A stretch of DNA of 64,000 nt from contig NZ_JADCJZ010000003.1 of NCBI RefSeq assembly GCF_014982725.1, positions 124,001-188,000 on the forward strand, in the 5' to 3' direction. A program made the translations under genes and the position numbers. The stretch is from Thermophilibacter gallinarum. Lineage in GTDB: Bacteria; Actinomycetota; Coriobacteriia; Coriobacteriales; Atopobiaceae. This document shows, piece after piece, positions 23,246 through 32,998 of the stretch (its first letter is position 1; each line of letters starts with the position of its first letter). A model generated the notes under the pieces. It worked only from the letters and a program-made list of their open reading frames with translations. It did no database searches and had not been told where the DNA came from.

Positions 23246-25054
23246 TCATTCGATGCCGAGGCGATCGGAGAGCTCGAGCCACTCGTCCTCGAGGGACTCG
23301 CGCTCGGCGAGGCACGCGTCCAGCGCCTCCTGTGCGGCCATGAGGGCGGCGTAGTCGCTCGCGTCCACGGCGGCCATATCGGCTCTCAGGCGCTCGGGCT
23401 CCCCCGCCGTCTTCTCCAGCCTGCGGCTCACCGCGTCGAAGCGCTTCTTGAGCTCGCGGCGCTCCTGGTTGGAAAGACCTGTTTCGGTCGGCCGAGAAGG
23501 GCCATCTGCCTGTGGCTCGTTTTCTGTGACGGGCTCGGCGCCGCCGCTCTTCTCGCCAAGCAGGCGAAGGTACTCGTCCACGCCGCCGGGAACATGGCGT
23601 ACATGGCCGTCCAGCAGCGCGAACTGGTCGTCGGTCACGCGCTCCATGAGATAGCGGTCGTGGCTCACCACCAGAAGCGTTCCCGGCCAGCTGTCGAGCA
23701 AGTCCTCCATGACGGCGAGCATGTCCGTGTCCAGATCGTTGCCCGGCTCGTCAAGGACGAGCACGTTGGGCTCCTCCAGGATCACGCAGAGGAGCGCGAG
23801 GCGCCTACGCTGTCCGCCGGAAAGGTCTTTGATGAAGTTCTGCAGCTCGCGCTGCTCGAAGCCCAGGCGCTCGATGAGCTGCGTGGGGCTCTGCATCTTG
23901 CCGCCCACGAGGTAGCTTCGCTTGTAGCGACCCAGCACCTCAAGCACGCGCCAGTCGTCCTTCTCGCCCAGCGCGTCGAGGTGCTGGCTCATGAAGCCAA
24001 AGCGCACCGACGCGCCGATCTTCACGGTGCCGGACGTTGGCTTGAGCGCTCCCGTCATGAGCGCGAGCAGCGTGGACTTGCCCGCGCCGTTGGCGCCGAG
24101 GATGCCGTAGCGGTCGCCGGGGCCGATGAGCCAGTCCACGCCGTCGATCACGCGCGGGCCACCGGGATAGGCAAAGCTCACGCCCTTCATCTCTATGACC
24201 TGCTTGCCCAGGCGGCTCACGGCGAGGCGCTTGAGCTCGAGCGGGTTTCTGAGCGGCGGGTCGTTGGCGATGAGTGCGCGTGCGGCCTCCACGCGGAACT
24301 TCGGCTTGCTCGTGCGCGCCTTGGCGCCGTGCGCGAGCCAGTTGAGCTCCTTGCGCAGCGTGTTCTGGCGGCGCTCCTCCATGACGGCGGCCTGGCGCTC
24401 GCGCTCCACGCGCTGCTGGATGTAGGCGGAGTAGCCGCCCTCGAAGGGCTCGATGCGGCGGTCGTGGACCTCCCACATGTGCTCGCAGACCTCGTCCAGG
24501 AACCAGCGGTCGTGCGTGACCACGAGAAGCGCGCCCTCCCCCATCGGCCAGCGACGCTTGAGGTGGTCCGCCAGCCACTCGATGGCGGCTAGGTCGAGGT
24601 GGTTGGTGGGCTCGTCCATGAGGATGACGTCCCAGGTGTGGCAGAGCACGCGGCAGAGGTCCACGCGGCGGCGCTGCCCGCCGGAGAGTTCGCCCACGAG
24701 GCCGCCAAGGTCGAGGTCACCCACGAGCTCGTCCAGGATCGCACGTATGCGGGCGTCGGAGGCCCACGTGTACTCCGGTACGTCGCCGAAGATCGCGCGG
24801 CGCACGCTGTCCTTGTCGCCGAGCTCGTCCGCCTGCCCGAGATAACCCACGTTGATGCCGCGTCGCCACGTCACCGCGCCCGCGTCAGGCTCGAGCACAT
24901 GGCCCACGATCTCCAGCAGCGTGGACTTGCCGTCGCCGTTGCGGCCGACGATGCCGATGCGCTCGCCCTCGTTGATGCCTATGGTCTGGTCCTCGAGCAC
25001 GCGCTTGCCGGGCCACTCGTGCCCCACGCGCTCGAGACCTATGAGGATTCCCAT
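23246..25054 (-). CDS. ABC-F ATPase, Uup-like
   Basis: A 602-residue protein of two tandem ABC domains without membrane segments. Domain 1 has GRNGDGKSTLLE, LSGGQRRRVDLCRVL and [13 protein letters not shown]; domain 2 has [27 protein letters not shown] and VLVLDEPGNDLD. The DEPGNDLD variant and a C-terminal coiled coil (residues about 535-602) match the Uup branch, which acts on ribosomes and in DNA precise-excision phenotypes. The inter-domain linker that reaches the peptidyl-transferase centre spans about residues 205-280. A second ABC-F (43035) is also present. Confidence 0.9.
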   Translation of the reverse strand: MGILIGLERVGHEWPGKRVLEDQTIGINEGERIGIVGRNGDGKSTLLEIVGHVLEPDAGAVTWRRGINVGYLGQADELGDKDSVRRAIFGDVPEYTWASDARIRAILDELVGDLDLGGLVGELSGGQRRRVDLCRVLCHTWDVILMDEPTNHLDLAAIEWLADHLKRRWPMGEGALLVVTHDRWFLDEVCEHMWEVHDRRIEPFEGGYSAYIQQRVERERQAAVMEERRQNTLRKELNWLAHGAKARTSKPKFRVEAARALIANDPPLRNPLELKRLAVSRLGKQVIEMKGVSFAYPGGPRVIDGVDWLIGPGDRYGILGANGAGKSTLLALMTGALKPTSGTVKIGASVRFGFMSQHLDALGEKDDWRVLEVLGRYKRSYLVGGKMQSPTQLIERLGFEQRELQNFIKDLSGGQRRRLALLCVILEEPNVLVLDEPGNDLDTDMLAVMEDLLDSWPGTLLVVSHDRYLMERVTDDQFALLDGHVRHVPGGVDEYLRLLGEKSGGAEPVTENEPQADGPSRPTETGLSNQERRELKKRFDAVSRRLEKTAGEPERLRADMAAVDASDYAALMAAQEALDACLAERESLEDEWLELSDRLGIE

Positions 25055-25134
25055 GTGAGACAGCCTCTCGGTTGAGGTTTGCGTCCCACATTATACGGGC
25101 TCCAACCCAGGCGAGAAGGACGACGGTCCGCACC

Positions 25135-27951
25135 TCAGAAACGGCAGCCGCGGCGAAGGAGCTCCCCGCCTACGATCGCGAGCACGCCTATGGCGAGATG
25201 CGAGCACACCGCCATGACGGGCAGCGTGTCGCCGGTGCCCGCGAGACGCGCGGCCTTTGCCTCGGCTGCGACCGCCGCCTCGGCGGCGTCGATCTCACTG
25301 AGCAGCTCGTCGCAGCGCTCGATCAGGTCCTCCAGCTCGGCACGCTCCTCATCCGTCGCGTCCCCGAGGTTCTCCTCGGCGGCGTCCTTCACCGCCTCGA
25401 CCGTCTCGCGGTCGTCTGGGCCCACGGTGTCCGACGTGAGGCCCTCGATCTGGCCGGCGAGGTCCTCGACGGGCTTCATCGTGACCGTGACCTCGGTGAC
25501 GTTGCCCGCCCGGTCGGTGGCGACAATGGTGTAGCTTCGGTCCACGTTACCCTCGAGCTCGAAGCCGCCGGTGACAGGCGCCCCGTCGAGCGTGACGGTG
25601 GCGAGGTTCTCATCGTCAACGTCGACGGCCCGGGTCGCGTAGTAGGTTCCGCCGTCGTCGACGCCCGTGACCGCGGGCAGCGTCGCGTCGAGCACGAGGC
25701 CGTCGGAGGAGATGTAGGTCACGTTGTCCGCATGGTCGGTGATCCTGGCGTAGACGACCAGGCGCTGGTCGGGCTCGATGCTAAAGGGACCCGTGTACTC
25801 GGTGAAGCGCATGCCCTCGAGCTCGTCGACCGTGAACGCCGTGTCGCCGTCGTCGATCAGGTACGCCACCTTGGCGGCATCGTCATCCGAATGGCCCACC
25901 ATGCCGTAGCTGTCGTCGTCGGCGGCGATCTCGACCGTCTGGGTCTCCTTGAAGAAAAGGTCGATCGTGAGGGTGTTCAGAAGCGAGGCCCACATGTCGT
26001 TCTTGATCGAGATCTCGCCGGTGGGAGCCGTCACGTCGGTCAAAAGGGAACCGTACTCGTTCCCGCACACTTCGCAGACCGGCAGCGCGAAATGGCTTTC
26101 CTTGCCGCCCGAGCACGGCGCCTCGTCGAGATGGGCTCCGCAACCGTTCTCGCAGGCGTGGTAATGCATGCCGTTTTCTTGCGTCCACACGTCCGACGGG
26201 TCATGGTTGTCGGAGTCCAGGTTGCCGTAGGACTCTCCGCATATGGCGCAGACGGCGAGGTCCGCGCAGGTGGCGGTACCGCCGCTGTGCTGGCACGCGT
26301 AGTTTCAGACCGTGCAGGCGCCGTCCTCCCACGTATGATCCGCCTCGGCGACCACGACGGCGCCGCAGCACTCGTAGGCCTGCTCGTGGGTCGTCGCGGT
26401 CTGCTCCCACACCGGCTTTCCCTCATGGTTGCCCGGATCGACGCCACCGGTCGTTCCGCCGCACTTGGGACATTTCGCTGGCGTCTTGCAGGTCGCCTCG
26501 ATCGAATAGGTGCAGTTCTCCCACTCGGTATAGGCGCAGCCTTCGTTCGTGCAGCTGCGCCCGTGCTGTCCGTTGGCCCCCTTCTGGTACGCACCGAGCA
26601 CATGCCCGGTACTCGCCGCCTTGATTTCATACCCACATTCATCGCATGTCAGAGCTGTTGTGCAGTTCCCGTCATCGGTGCCGGCGTGGGGCTCGTAGAC
26701 GGCCTTCACGGTCACGGAGGACCCGGACAGCGTCACCGAGGTGCTCGCCGATGACGCGTCCCCGAACGTTGCGTTACCACTGACGACTTCCCACCTTACG
26801 AAGTGGCCCGAAGCGGTCTTCTCGGAGGCAGAGATCTGCACGGCGCTCCCAGCGACATAGTCGCCGCCACCGGGGCCATCCTGAACGGTCAGCGTGCAGG
26901 TGTTGCTTTTCTCATACAGCTTGAGGCTCTGCGCATCGGCACTGGCACCAAAAGCTTCACCATAATCGCCATATATTGTAAGGGGGGCAGTCACCGACAG
27001 CGAAGCGCAGCCCGCTGTCACGCCGTCGATAGGCCAGATTCTGTTGAAGACGAACAAGGGATTGCGCAGCACCTCAGCAAGGGAGTTGCGGACGAGCCTG
27101 TTGACTCCATTGGGCGCATTAACGCCGACAAGAGAAACTTTAGTATCGGAGCCATTGGTATTTTCATAAGCATCGGCATAGAGGTTTAAGTAACCTGCGT
27201 ACTCAGGATCATCATAATCAATGTACGAAAGGTAACCTATCCATCCAATAAGGTACTTATTCCCGTCATTGCCATCATACGAACAATATGTTCCCCATGG
27301 GGTTCCATCCTCGAGACAGCCAGGCGTTGGGGTTCCTGAATTCTCGATATCACTCGTGAAACGCGTGTAGAATTCTCCCTCTACGTCGTCCCAATGCCAG
27401 GTGCACGGGGAATTCGAAAGATAAACGAAGGGAAGCGTCGGGTACACCACGCCATCAAACTCCGTTGGTTTTCCACCGGTGAGATAGTAAGCGTCTGCAG
27501 AACGTTGATAGACTGTTTCGATGATGGTCTGTGTCACCGCGAGGTATTGGGCACCATCGACGTTCTGTCCGGTCATGCGGATGTGGTAGCCCTGATTCCC
27601 CTCGTCCATGTCGCCCTGAACCGCCGTCACCTCGAACTCGTACTGAGCGAGGTCGTTGCTGTTGGCCCAGAGATTCCCGTCATCATCGAAGCTGAACGCA
27701 GTGGTTGACGTGCCCTGTTGATAAGCAGGAATGAACGTGTCAGCCGTCAGGAGCCTGTTCGTGGTATCCGTTTTGGTGAGGTTGTTGCTGATGTTCGCAT
27801 GGAACACGTAGGTCTCGCCGCTGGTGGACTCGTCGCCCTTGACGTAGACGGAATTTCCTGTCGCCGCTAATGCTGGAAGGGGCGGGGCAAGCAAAAGCAC
27901 TGTAAACATAGTCATTAGCGCGACGAATCTTTTGAGCCATGCCATACCCAT
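25135..27951 (-). pseudogene. Large surface adhesin-like gene interrupted by one in-frame TGA (26305-26307)
   Basis: From the ATG at 27951 (after AGGGGG) the frame stays open to 25135 except for a single TGA at codon 549, so the product would be 938 residues if read through and 548 if not. It has a signal peptide (WLKRFVALMTMFTVLLLAPP...ALA), a long unknown N-domain, an InlB-B-like repeat around residues 380-450, then Cys-pair modules (CDECGYE, CPKCGG, CAICGESYG, CEVCGNEYG), Ig/cadherin-like modules (RAGNVTEVTVTM), a helical stretch and a C-terminal LAGTGDT-hydrophobic-RR end resembling a sortase signal with Pro changed to Ala. GC content is lower in its 5' third. The TGA sits where these modules expect Cys. 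Confidence 0.8.
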
Positions 27952-28097
27952 TGATTACCCCCTGCAAGCAGGCGTGCTACGTCCACTCAAACGTGATGTC
28001 TTAAAAAACTGTAGGGTAATCAGGTCCGTCCGCCATCACCCAAATCCAGCGAAAAATGGGTGACAAGTCGATTCGAACGGGTATGGGTGTTGCTGCG

Positions 28098-29009
28098 TTA
28101 CCAAACGTAGCGGTACAGACGCTCTCGTTCGGCGGCGGGGTAGCTGCCAATAGAAATCAGTTTGGAGACCGGCAGATAGACCATGGAGAAGCGAACGCCA
28201 AACGCTTCAAACGACTTGCGTGCCGGTGCCATCTCCTCCAAAAACTTCGCGAACTCATGTCGCTCGTCCTCGCACTTTGCCGCCAGCTGACGAAGTTCGT
28301 CTCTGCTCAGGGCCTCCGACCTGTTGGGTGGCTCCCAAACCACATTGAGCAATGTCAGCGTATGCGCGTGCGAGAGACGACCTTCCACGCAGGCGTTGTA
28401 GAGCGCCAGCGTGTGCTTGAAGAGCTGAGCGTAGTCAAGTCGCTCGAAACCACGTGACTCCAAACCTTTCGCTGCCGGGACAAAGGCCTCGGCAGCATGA
28501 GCATGACGGTACCTCGCGCGCTCGAAATACGCAGGCCTTAACGGTTTGGGAGCCCCAAGTACCCACTCGAGGTACTTGAACTCGCAGGCGACGATCCGGC
28601 CTTTCCCGTCATGGAGCAACGCGTCAAGGTTGGCGGGAAGCCCTCGTCGCAACGTGGGAATCTGGTACTCGTATGTGACGTGATAGCAGCCCGGTGGAAG
28701 CGCTTCGAAGAGCGATTCCGACGAAGTCTGTACAGAAAAAATCTCGTTGCCCAACACGTTGAAGGTCATTGCTGACGAGGAGCGTAGGGCACGCATCTTA
28801 TCCTCAAGCTCCTTTCCAGAGCCGTGGGAGAACTCCGCTTTGTGTCGCTCGCTCATAGGGCGAATCAAATTGTCCGTGAGGTCTCGCACATAGAACTGAC
28901 GCGTACCGACCGCGGCACCCGAATCAACAAGCTCGTAGCGAGCGACGCCGCAGGAGGTTTCATAGGCCCGCTTGATATGAGTAAGAAGCCGAAAGGTAAA
29001 TGCGTCCAT
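28098..29009 (-). CDS. PD-(D/E)XK nuclease-like protein, PGN_0703-type
   Basis: The 303-residue protein is recognisable only at the motif level. RSSSAMTFNVLGN and then LPANLDALLHDG with VACEFKYLEW give a D...E-x-K arrangement typical of PD-(D/E)XK enzymes. This order matches the PGN_0703 family of predicted restriction endonucleases. No methyltransferase or specificity gene is next to it, so it would be a solitary nuclease. It lies beside the broken adhesin in the least conserved stretch of the window. A 7-bp inverted repeat TCACCCA/TGGGTGA (28036-28063) lies beyond its stop. Confidence 0.6.
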   Translation of the reverse strand: MDAFTFRLLTHIKRAYETSCGVARYELVDSGAAVGTRQFYVRDLTDNLIRPMSERHKAEFSHGSGKELEDKMRALRSSSAMTFNVLGNEIFSVQTSSESLFEALPPGCYHVTYEYQIPTLRRGLPANLDALLHDGKGRIVACEFKYLEWVLGAPKPLRPAYFERARYRHAHAAEAFVPAAKGLESRGFERLDYAQLFKHTLALYNACVEGRLSHAHTLTLLNVVWEPPNRSEALSRDELRQLAAKCEDERHEFAKFLEEMAPARKSFEAFGVRFSMVYLPVSKLISIGSYPAAERERLYRYVW

Positions 29010-29030
29010 ACGCTCTACCTCGCTGTCGGA

Positions 29031-29888
29031 CTACTGTGGTGAGAGATGGTCAATCTTCAGGCTCCGGAGTAGGGCAATCTCCGCAGCCCAGCCGTCAAGG
29101 CCCGTCTGAGGGGTCTCAAGGACCATGGGCGGGCCCACAAGCCTCGGGTTAGTGACCACGGCGCGAAAGGTCTCGAGGCCAAGCGTGCCCTCCCCTATCC
29201 GCTCGTGTCGGTCCTTGTGTGAGCCGAGCGGATTCTTGGAGTCGTTCAGGTGCAGGGCGCGCAGGCGCGTGAGGCCGATCACGCGGTCGAACTCGTCGAG
29301 CACGCCGTCGAGGTCGCCCACGATGTCATAGCCCGCGTCGGCAACGTGACAGGTGTCCAGGCACACGCCGAGCAGCTCGTCGTGAGTGACGCCCTCGATG
29401 ATGCGGGCCAGCTCCTCGAAGGAGCGCCCGATCTCGGTGCCCTTGCCGGCCATGGTCTCGAGAAGCACCGTGGTGCGCTGGCCGGGCTCAAGCACCTCGT
29501 TCAGGCCCTCGCAGATGAGGCGAATCCCCTCGTCAACTCCCTGCTTGACGTGCGCGCCGGGATGAAAGTTGTAGAGATGTCCCGGCATGCGCTCCATGCG
29601 CGCCAGGTCCTCGCGCATCGCACGACGCGCGAACTCGACGGTCTCCGGCTTTGAGGAGCAGAGGTTGTAGGTGTAGGGCGCGTGCGCGACGAGCGGGCCG
29701 ATTCCGTGCTCCTCGAGCGTCGCGAGAAATAATCCGAGGTCCCTCTCGTCAAGCTCGCGCGCGTTGCCGCCGCGCGGGTTGCGCGTGAAGAACGCGAACG
29801 TGGTGGCGTTGATGTGGACGGCGTCGGCCGCCATGGCGGCGTAGCCGTTCGCGGTGGAGAGGTGGCAGCCTATGAGCAGCCCGCTCAT
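29031..29888 (-). CDS. nfo: Nfo, endonuclease IV
   Basis: An AP endonuclease that cuts 5' of abasic sites in base-excision repair. The 285-residue TIM barrel shows the zinc-ligand motifs of the family: GCHLSTANGY, FTRNPRG, VAHAPYTYNLCS, NFHPGAHV, LLETMAGKGTEIG, CLDTCHVADAGYD, LHLNDSKNPLGSHKDRHE and LETP. Its ATG overlaps the coaBC stop by four bases, so it ends the long minus-strand run that begins at der. Confidence 0.96.
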   Translation of the reverse strand: MSGLLIGCHLSTANGYAAMAADAVHINATTFAFFTRNPRGGNARELDERDLGLFLATLEEHGIGPLVAHAPYTYNLCSSKPETVEFARRAMREDLARMERMPGHLYNFHPGAHVKQGVDEGIRLICEGLNEVLEPGQRTTVLLETMAGKGTEIGRSFEELARIIEGVTHDELLGVCLDTCHVADAGYDIVGDLDGVLDEFDRVIGLTRLRALHLNDSKNPLGSHKDRHERIGEGTLGLETFRAVVTNPRLVGPPMVLETPQTGLDGWAAEIALLRSLKIDHLSPQ

Positions 29889-31078
29889 CGTGCGGCCCTC
29901 TGCCGCGCCCAGTCCAGGATCGCGTCGGCCACGCCAGCGAGCGGCATGGTCTCGAGCTGCTCCACGCCCTCTGCGCTCACGAGCGCGACGCGGTTGGTGT
30001 CCGCCCCGAAGGTGGACTCGGGACGGCTCACGTCGTTGGCCACGATGAGGTCGGCGCCCTTGCGCTCGAGCTTGTCCTGCGCGTGCGCGAGAAGGTCATC
30101 GGTCTCGGCGGCAAAGCCGATGACGAGGCGAGCGCCCTTGGAAGCGCAGAGGCCGGCCAGGATGTCGGCGGTCTCCGTGAGCCTGATCGCGTCCAGATGC
30201 TCGCGATTCTTCTTGAGCTTGTGGTCCGCGGGCGCCGCAGGCGTGTAGTCGGCCACCGCCGCGCTGCATATCGCGACGTCGGCACCCTCGAACGCGGCGA
30301 GCATCGCGTCGTGCATCTGCGCGGCGCTCTCGACGTCGATGCGACGCACGCCGGCGGGCGTGGCAAGCGACGTGGGCCCGGAGACGAGCGTCACGTCGGC
30401 CCCGCGGCGCGCGGCGGCCTCGGCGATCGCGTAGCCCATCTTGCCGGTGGAGCGGTTCGCGATGTAGCGGACCGGGTCGATGGCCTCGTGCGTGGGACCG
30501 GCGTCCACGAGAACGCGCAGCCCGGCAAGGTCACGCGGGGCGAGAAGCGCGAGCACGGCCGCCGCGATCTCGTCGACGTCCGCGAGCTTTCCCTCGCCCA
30601 CCTCCCCGCAGGCGAGCCGACCGCTGTCGGGACCGACGAAGCGAACCCCGCGCTCGCGCAGCGCGACGACGTTGGCCTGCGTGGCGACGTTCCGCCACAT
30701 GTGGACGTTCATGCCCGGCGCCACGAGAACGGGGCATGCGCAGGCAAGAAGCGTCGTCGTGAGGCAGTCGTCGGCGATGCCGCACGCCATCTTGGCGAGG
30801 ACGTTGGCGGTGGCGGGCACCACCACGGCGGCGTCCGCCCACTCGGCGAGCTCGATGTGCGGGATGGCGGAGCCGGGATAGTCGTAGAGCGAGGTTGCCA
30901 CGGGCGATCCGGAGAGCGCCTCGAAGGTCGCGGTGCCGACGAAGCGCGAGGCGTCCTCGGTCATGGCCACCCGCACCTCGCAGCCCGCCTTCTGGAGGCC
31001 GCGCAGCACCTCGCAGGCCTTGTAGGCGGCGATACCGCCACAGACGGCGAGCAGTACGCGGCTCTTCTCGGCTTTCAT
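29885..31078 (-). CDS. coaBC: CoaBC, bifunctional phosphopantothenoylcysteine synthetase/decarboxylase
   Basis: It joins cysteine to 4'-phosphopantothenate (CoaB) and decarboxylates the product to phosphopantetheine (CoaC) in coenzyme A synthesis. The N-terminal flavin HFCD domain has GGIAAYKACEVLR, VPATANVLAKMACG and SGRLACGEVGEGKLAD with the catalytic Cys. The CoaB half starts near residue 185 with VDAGPTHEAIDPVRYIANRS and STGKMGYAIAEA and has KKNREHLDAIRLTETADIL. The length of 397 is standard. It is tightly packed between the zinc-ribbon gene (two bases) and nfo (overlap). Confidence 0.95.
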   Translation of the reverse strand: MKAEKSRVLLAVCGGIAAYKACEVLRGLQKAGCEVRVAMTEDASRFVGTATFEALSGSPVATSLYDYPGSAIPHIELAEWADAAVVVPATANVLAKMACGIADDCLTTTLLACACPVLVAPGMNVHMWRNVATQANVVALRERGVRFVGPDSGRLACGEVGEGKLADVDEIAAAVLALLAPRDLAGLRVLVDAGPTHEAIDPVRYIANRSTGKMGYAIAEAAARRGADVTLVSGPTSLATPAGVRRIDVESAAQMHDAMLAAFEGADVAICSAAVADYTPAAPADHKLKKNREHLDAIRLTETADILAGLCASKGARLVIGFAAETDDLLAHAQDKLERKGADLIVANDVSRPESTFGADTNRVALVSAEGVEQLETMPLAGVADAILDWARQRAAR

Positions 31079-31080
31079 GC

Positions 31081-31797
31081 CTACTCCTCCTCAGAGGTGA
31101 TGAGGATGCGGTGGCAGTACGGGCACTCGGTGATCTCTCCGTGCTGCGCGAGGTCGTGGAACTGGCTCGGCTGGAGCTTCACGCGGCACACCGACGGCAC
31201 GTTGCCACGCAGGCGCTCCACCCCGAGCCCCTTGAAGCGCTTGCGAGCGGCCTCGTAGCGCTCGAGAAGCGCGGCGGGGAGCTCGGCGGCCACCTGCTCG
31301 CGCTCGCGGGACAGACTCACGATCTGGGCGCGCAGGTCGCGCGAAGCCTCCTCGAGCTCGGACTGCGTCGTCGCACGCTCGGTCTCGAGCCGATCGGCCG
31401 TGAGCCGGGCGTTGCGCTCGGCGCGCTCCAGGCGCTCCAGGCGCTCGCGCAGGGGCCCGAGGGTGAACTCTGACTTCTCGATGCGCTTGGCGAGCGAGGT
31501 GAGCTGCTGTTCGAACGAGCTGATCTCGCGGTGCGTGTGCTCGCCGGCGTCCGCCTCAGCCTGGACCTCGGCTGTCTTGGCGCGATAGTGCGCGAGCGCC
31601 TCCTCGGCCTCGGTCACGTCGGTCTGCGCGTCCTTGCGCTGCCCCACGATGCCCTTGAGCTCGGAGGCGACCTTGCGGCTCGCGAGCTCGATCGTCTGCA
31701 GGCGCTTGCGCTGCGGCATGGCGGAGAGCGTGGAGGCGTGCTTGAGCAGCTCGAGGTCGAGCTCCTGGAGCCTCATGAGGGCGGCGGGTTCGGTCAT
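31081..31797 (-). CDS. Coiled-coil zinc-ribbon protein (CT398/DUF164-like)
   Basis: The 238-residue protein is almost all coiled coil (residues about 5-180) with a C-terminal C4-type zinc ribbon, the layout of the widespread CT398-like family linked to membrane or secretion scaffolds in some bacteria. The second knuckle is clear (ECPYCHRIL), but the first, normally CxxC, shows only one cysteine in VPSVCRVKL. Zinc binding may therefore be weakened or use another ligand. It lies between the cysteine desulfurase and coaBC genes with short gaps, so it is part of that operon. The function is unknown. Confidence 0.75.
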   Translation of the reverse strand: MTEPAALMRLQELDLELLKHASTLSAMPQRKRLQTIELASRKVASELKGIVGQRKDAQTDVTEAEEALAHYRAKTAEVQAEADAGEHTHREISSFEQQLTSLAKRIEKSEFTLGPLRERLERLERAERNARLTADRLETERATTQSELEEASRDLRAQIVSLSREREQVAAELPAALLERYEAARKRFKGLGVERLRGNVPSVCRVKLQPSQFHDLAQHGEITECPYCHRILITSEEE

Positions 31798-31809
31798 CGG
31801 TACCTCTCT

Positions 31810-32991
31810 CTAGCGGTTCGAGCGGTGGGTGCGCTCGGAGACGACGTTCAGGAGCGTTGCGGCGAAGCGGTCGAGGTCCTCCTCGGCGACGCGCTCGTCG
31901 AACGAGACGCGCAGGGAGCCCAGGGCCTCGTCGCGCGGGATGCCCATGGCGAGCAGGACGTGGCTCGCGTCGAGCGACCCCGACGAGCACGCGGAGGCGG
32001 CGGAGACCTCGAAGCCCGACTGGTCGAGGGCGAGGATGAGGGTCTCCGAGTCGAGCCCGGGCACCATGACGCTCACGATGCCGGGGAGGCGCCCCTCGTC
32101 GACCGAGGCGGAGACGGTCGCGACGACGCCGGTCCCCGGCGCGCAGAGGCGCTCGTAGAGCGTGTTCGCACGCGTTGAGACGAGCTCCCGCACGGGACCC
32201 AGCGAGGACTGGCAGGCACGGGCCGACGCGGCGAAGGCCAGCGCTCCCCGCACGTCCTGGGTACCCGCGCGGCGACCGACCTCCTGCCCGCCGCCGAAGC
32301 TCTGGGGGCGCAGCGGCACGCGCCCGCGCAGCGCGAGCGCGCCGACGCCGACAGGCCCGCCGATCTTGTGCGCGGCGACGCTCACGGCGTCGACGTCCCC
32401 GAGGTCGAGGGGAACGTGCCCGAACGCCTGGACCGCGTCGGTGTGGAAGAGGGCGCCGGCGGCGTGGGCTGCTCGCGCGAGCTCGGTGACCGGCTGGATC
32501 ACGCCCGTCTCGTTGTTCGCGTACATGACGGAGACGAGCGCGCAGGTCTCGTCGAGAAGCGGGGCGAGGGCGCCCGTGCCCACGACGCCGGAGCGGTCGG
32601 GGCGCACCAGGTCGACCTCGAACCCGCGCTCGCGCAGCGGGCCCACGAGGTCGAGGACGGAGTCGTGTTCGATGGCCGAGACGACCACGCGCCTCCGGCG
32701 GCTCGAGCGCGCCCGGACGCCCTCGGCGATGCCGAGAAGTGCGAGGTTGTTCGACTCGGTCCCGCCCGAGGTGAACGTGACGTCGGAGGGCCGGAACCCG
32801 CCGCCGAGCGCACGCGCGAGGTCGGCGCGCGCCCCGTCAAGCGCCCTGGCCGCCAACCGGCCGAGCGTGTGGAGCGAGTTGGGGTTCGCGCCGGCGTACG
32901 GCGCCTCGTCGTAGGCGCGCATGGCCTCGAGGGCCTCGGGGCGCAGCGGCGAGGAGGCCGCATAGTCGAGATATGTGAGCTTGTCCGTCAC
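31810..32991 (-). CDS. Cysteine desulfurase (NifS/IscS family)
   Basis: This PLP enzyme takes sulfur from cysteine for iron-sulfur clusters or tRNA thiolation. The GTG at 32991, seven bases after rpe and next to AGGGGCGCC, gives 393 residues. Motifs are YLDYAASSPLRPEAL, TSGGTESNNLAL, the PLP lysine in SVAAHKIGGPVGVGAL and the persulfide Cys in SAASACSSGSLD. The absence of a neighbouring iscU or mnmA leaves the acceptor open. The last stretch (LRVSFDERVAEEDLDRF) is the usual C-terminal helix. Confidence 0.92.
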   Translation of the reverse strand: MTDKLTYLDYAASSPLRPEALEAMRAYDEAPYAGANPNSLHTLGRLAARALDGARADLARALGGGFRPSDVTFTSGGTESNNLALLGIAEGVRARSSRRRRVVVSAIEHDSVLDLVGPLRERGFEVDLVRPDRSGVVGTGALAPLLDETCALVSVMYANNETGVIQPVTELARAAHAAGALFHTDAVQAFGHVPLDLGDVDAVSVAAHKIGGPVGVGALALRGRVPLRPQSFGGGQEVGRRAGTQDVRGALAFAASARACQSSLGPVRELVSTRANTLYERLCAPGTGVVATVSASVDEGRLPGIVSVMVPGLDSETLILALDQSGFEVSAASACSSGSLDASHVLLAMGIPRDEALGSLRVSFDERVAEEDLDRFAATLLNVVSERTHRSNR

Positions 32992-32998
32992 GGCGCCC

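Noticed and set aside
26305-26307. TGA in the adhesin as a selenocysteine codon
   Set aside because: The protein is not of a known selenoprotein family, the position is a structural Cys module and no convincing SECIS stem-loop follows; a nonsense mutation is simpler.
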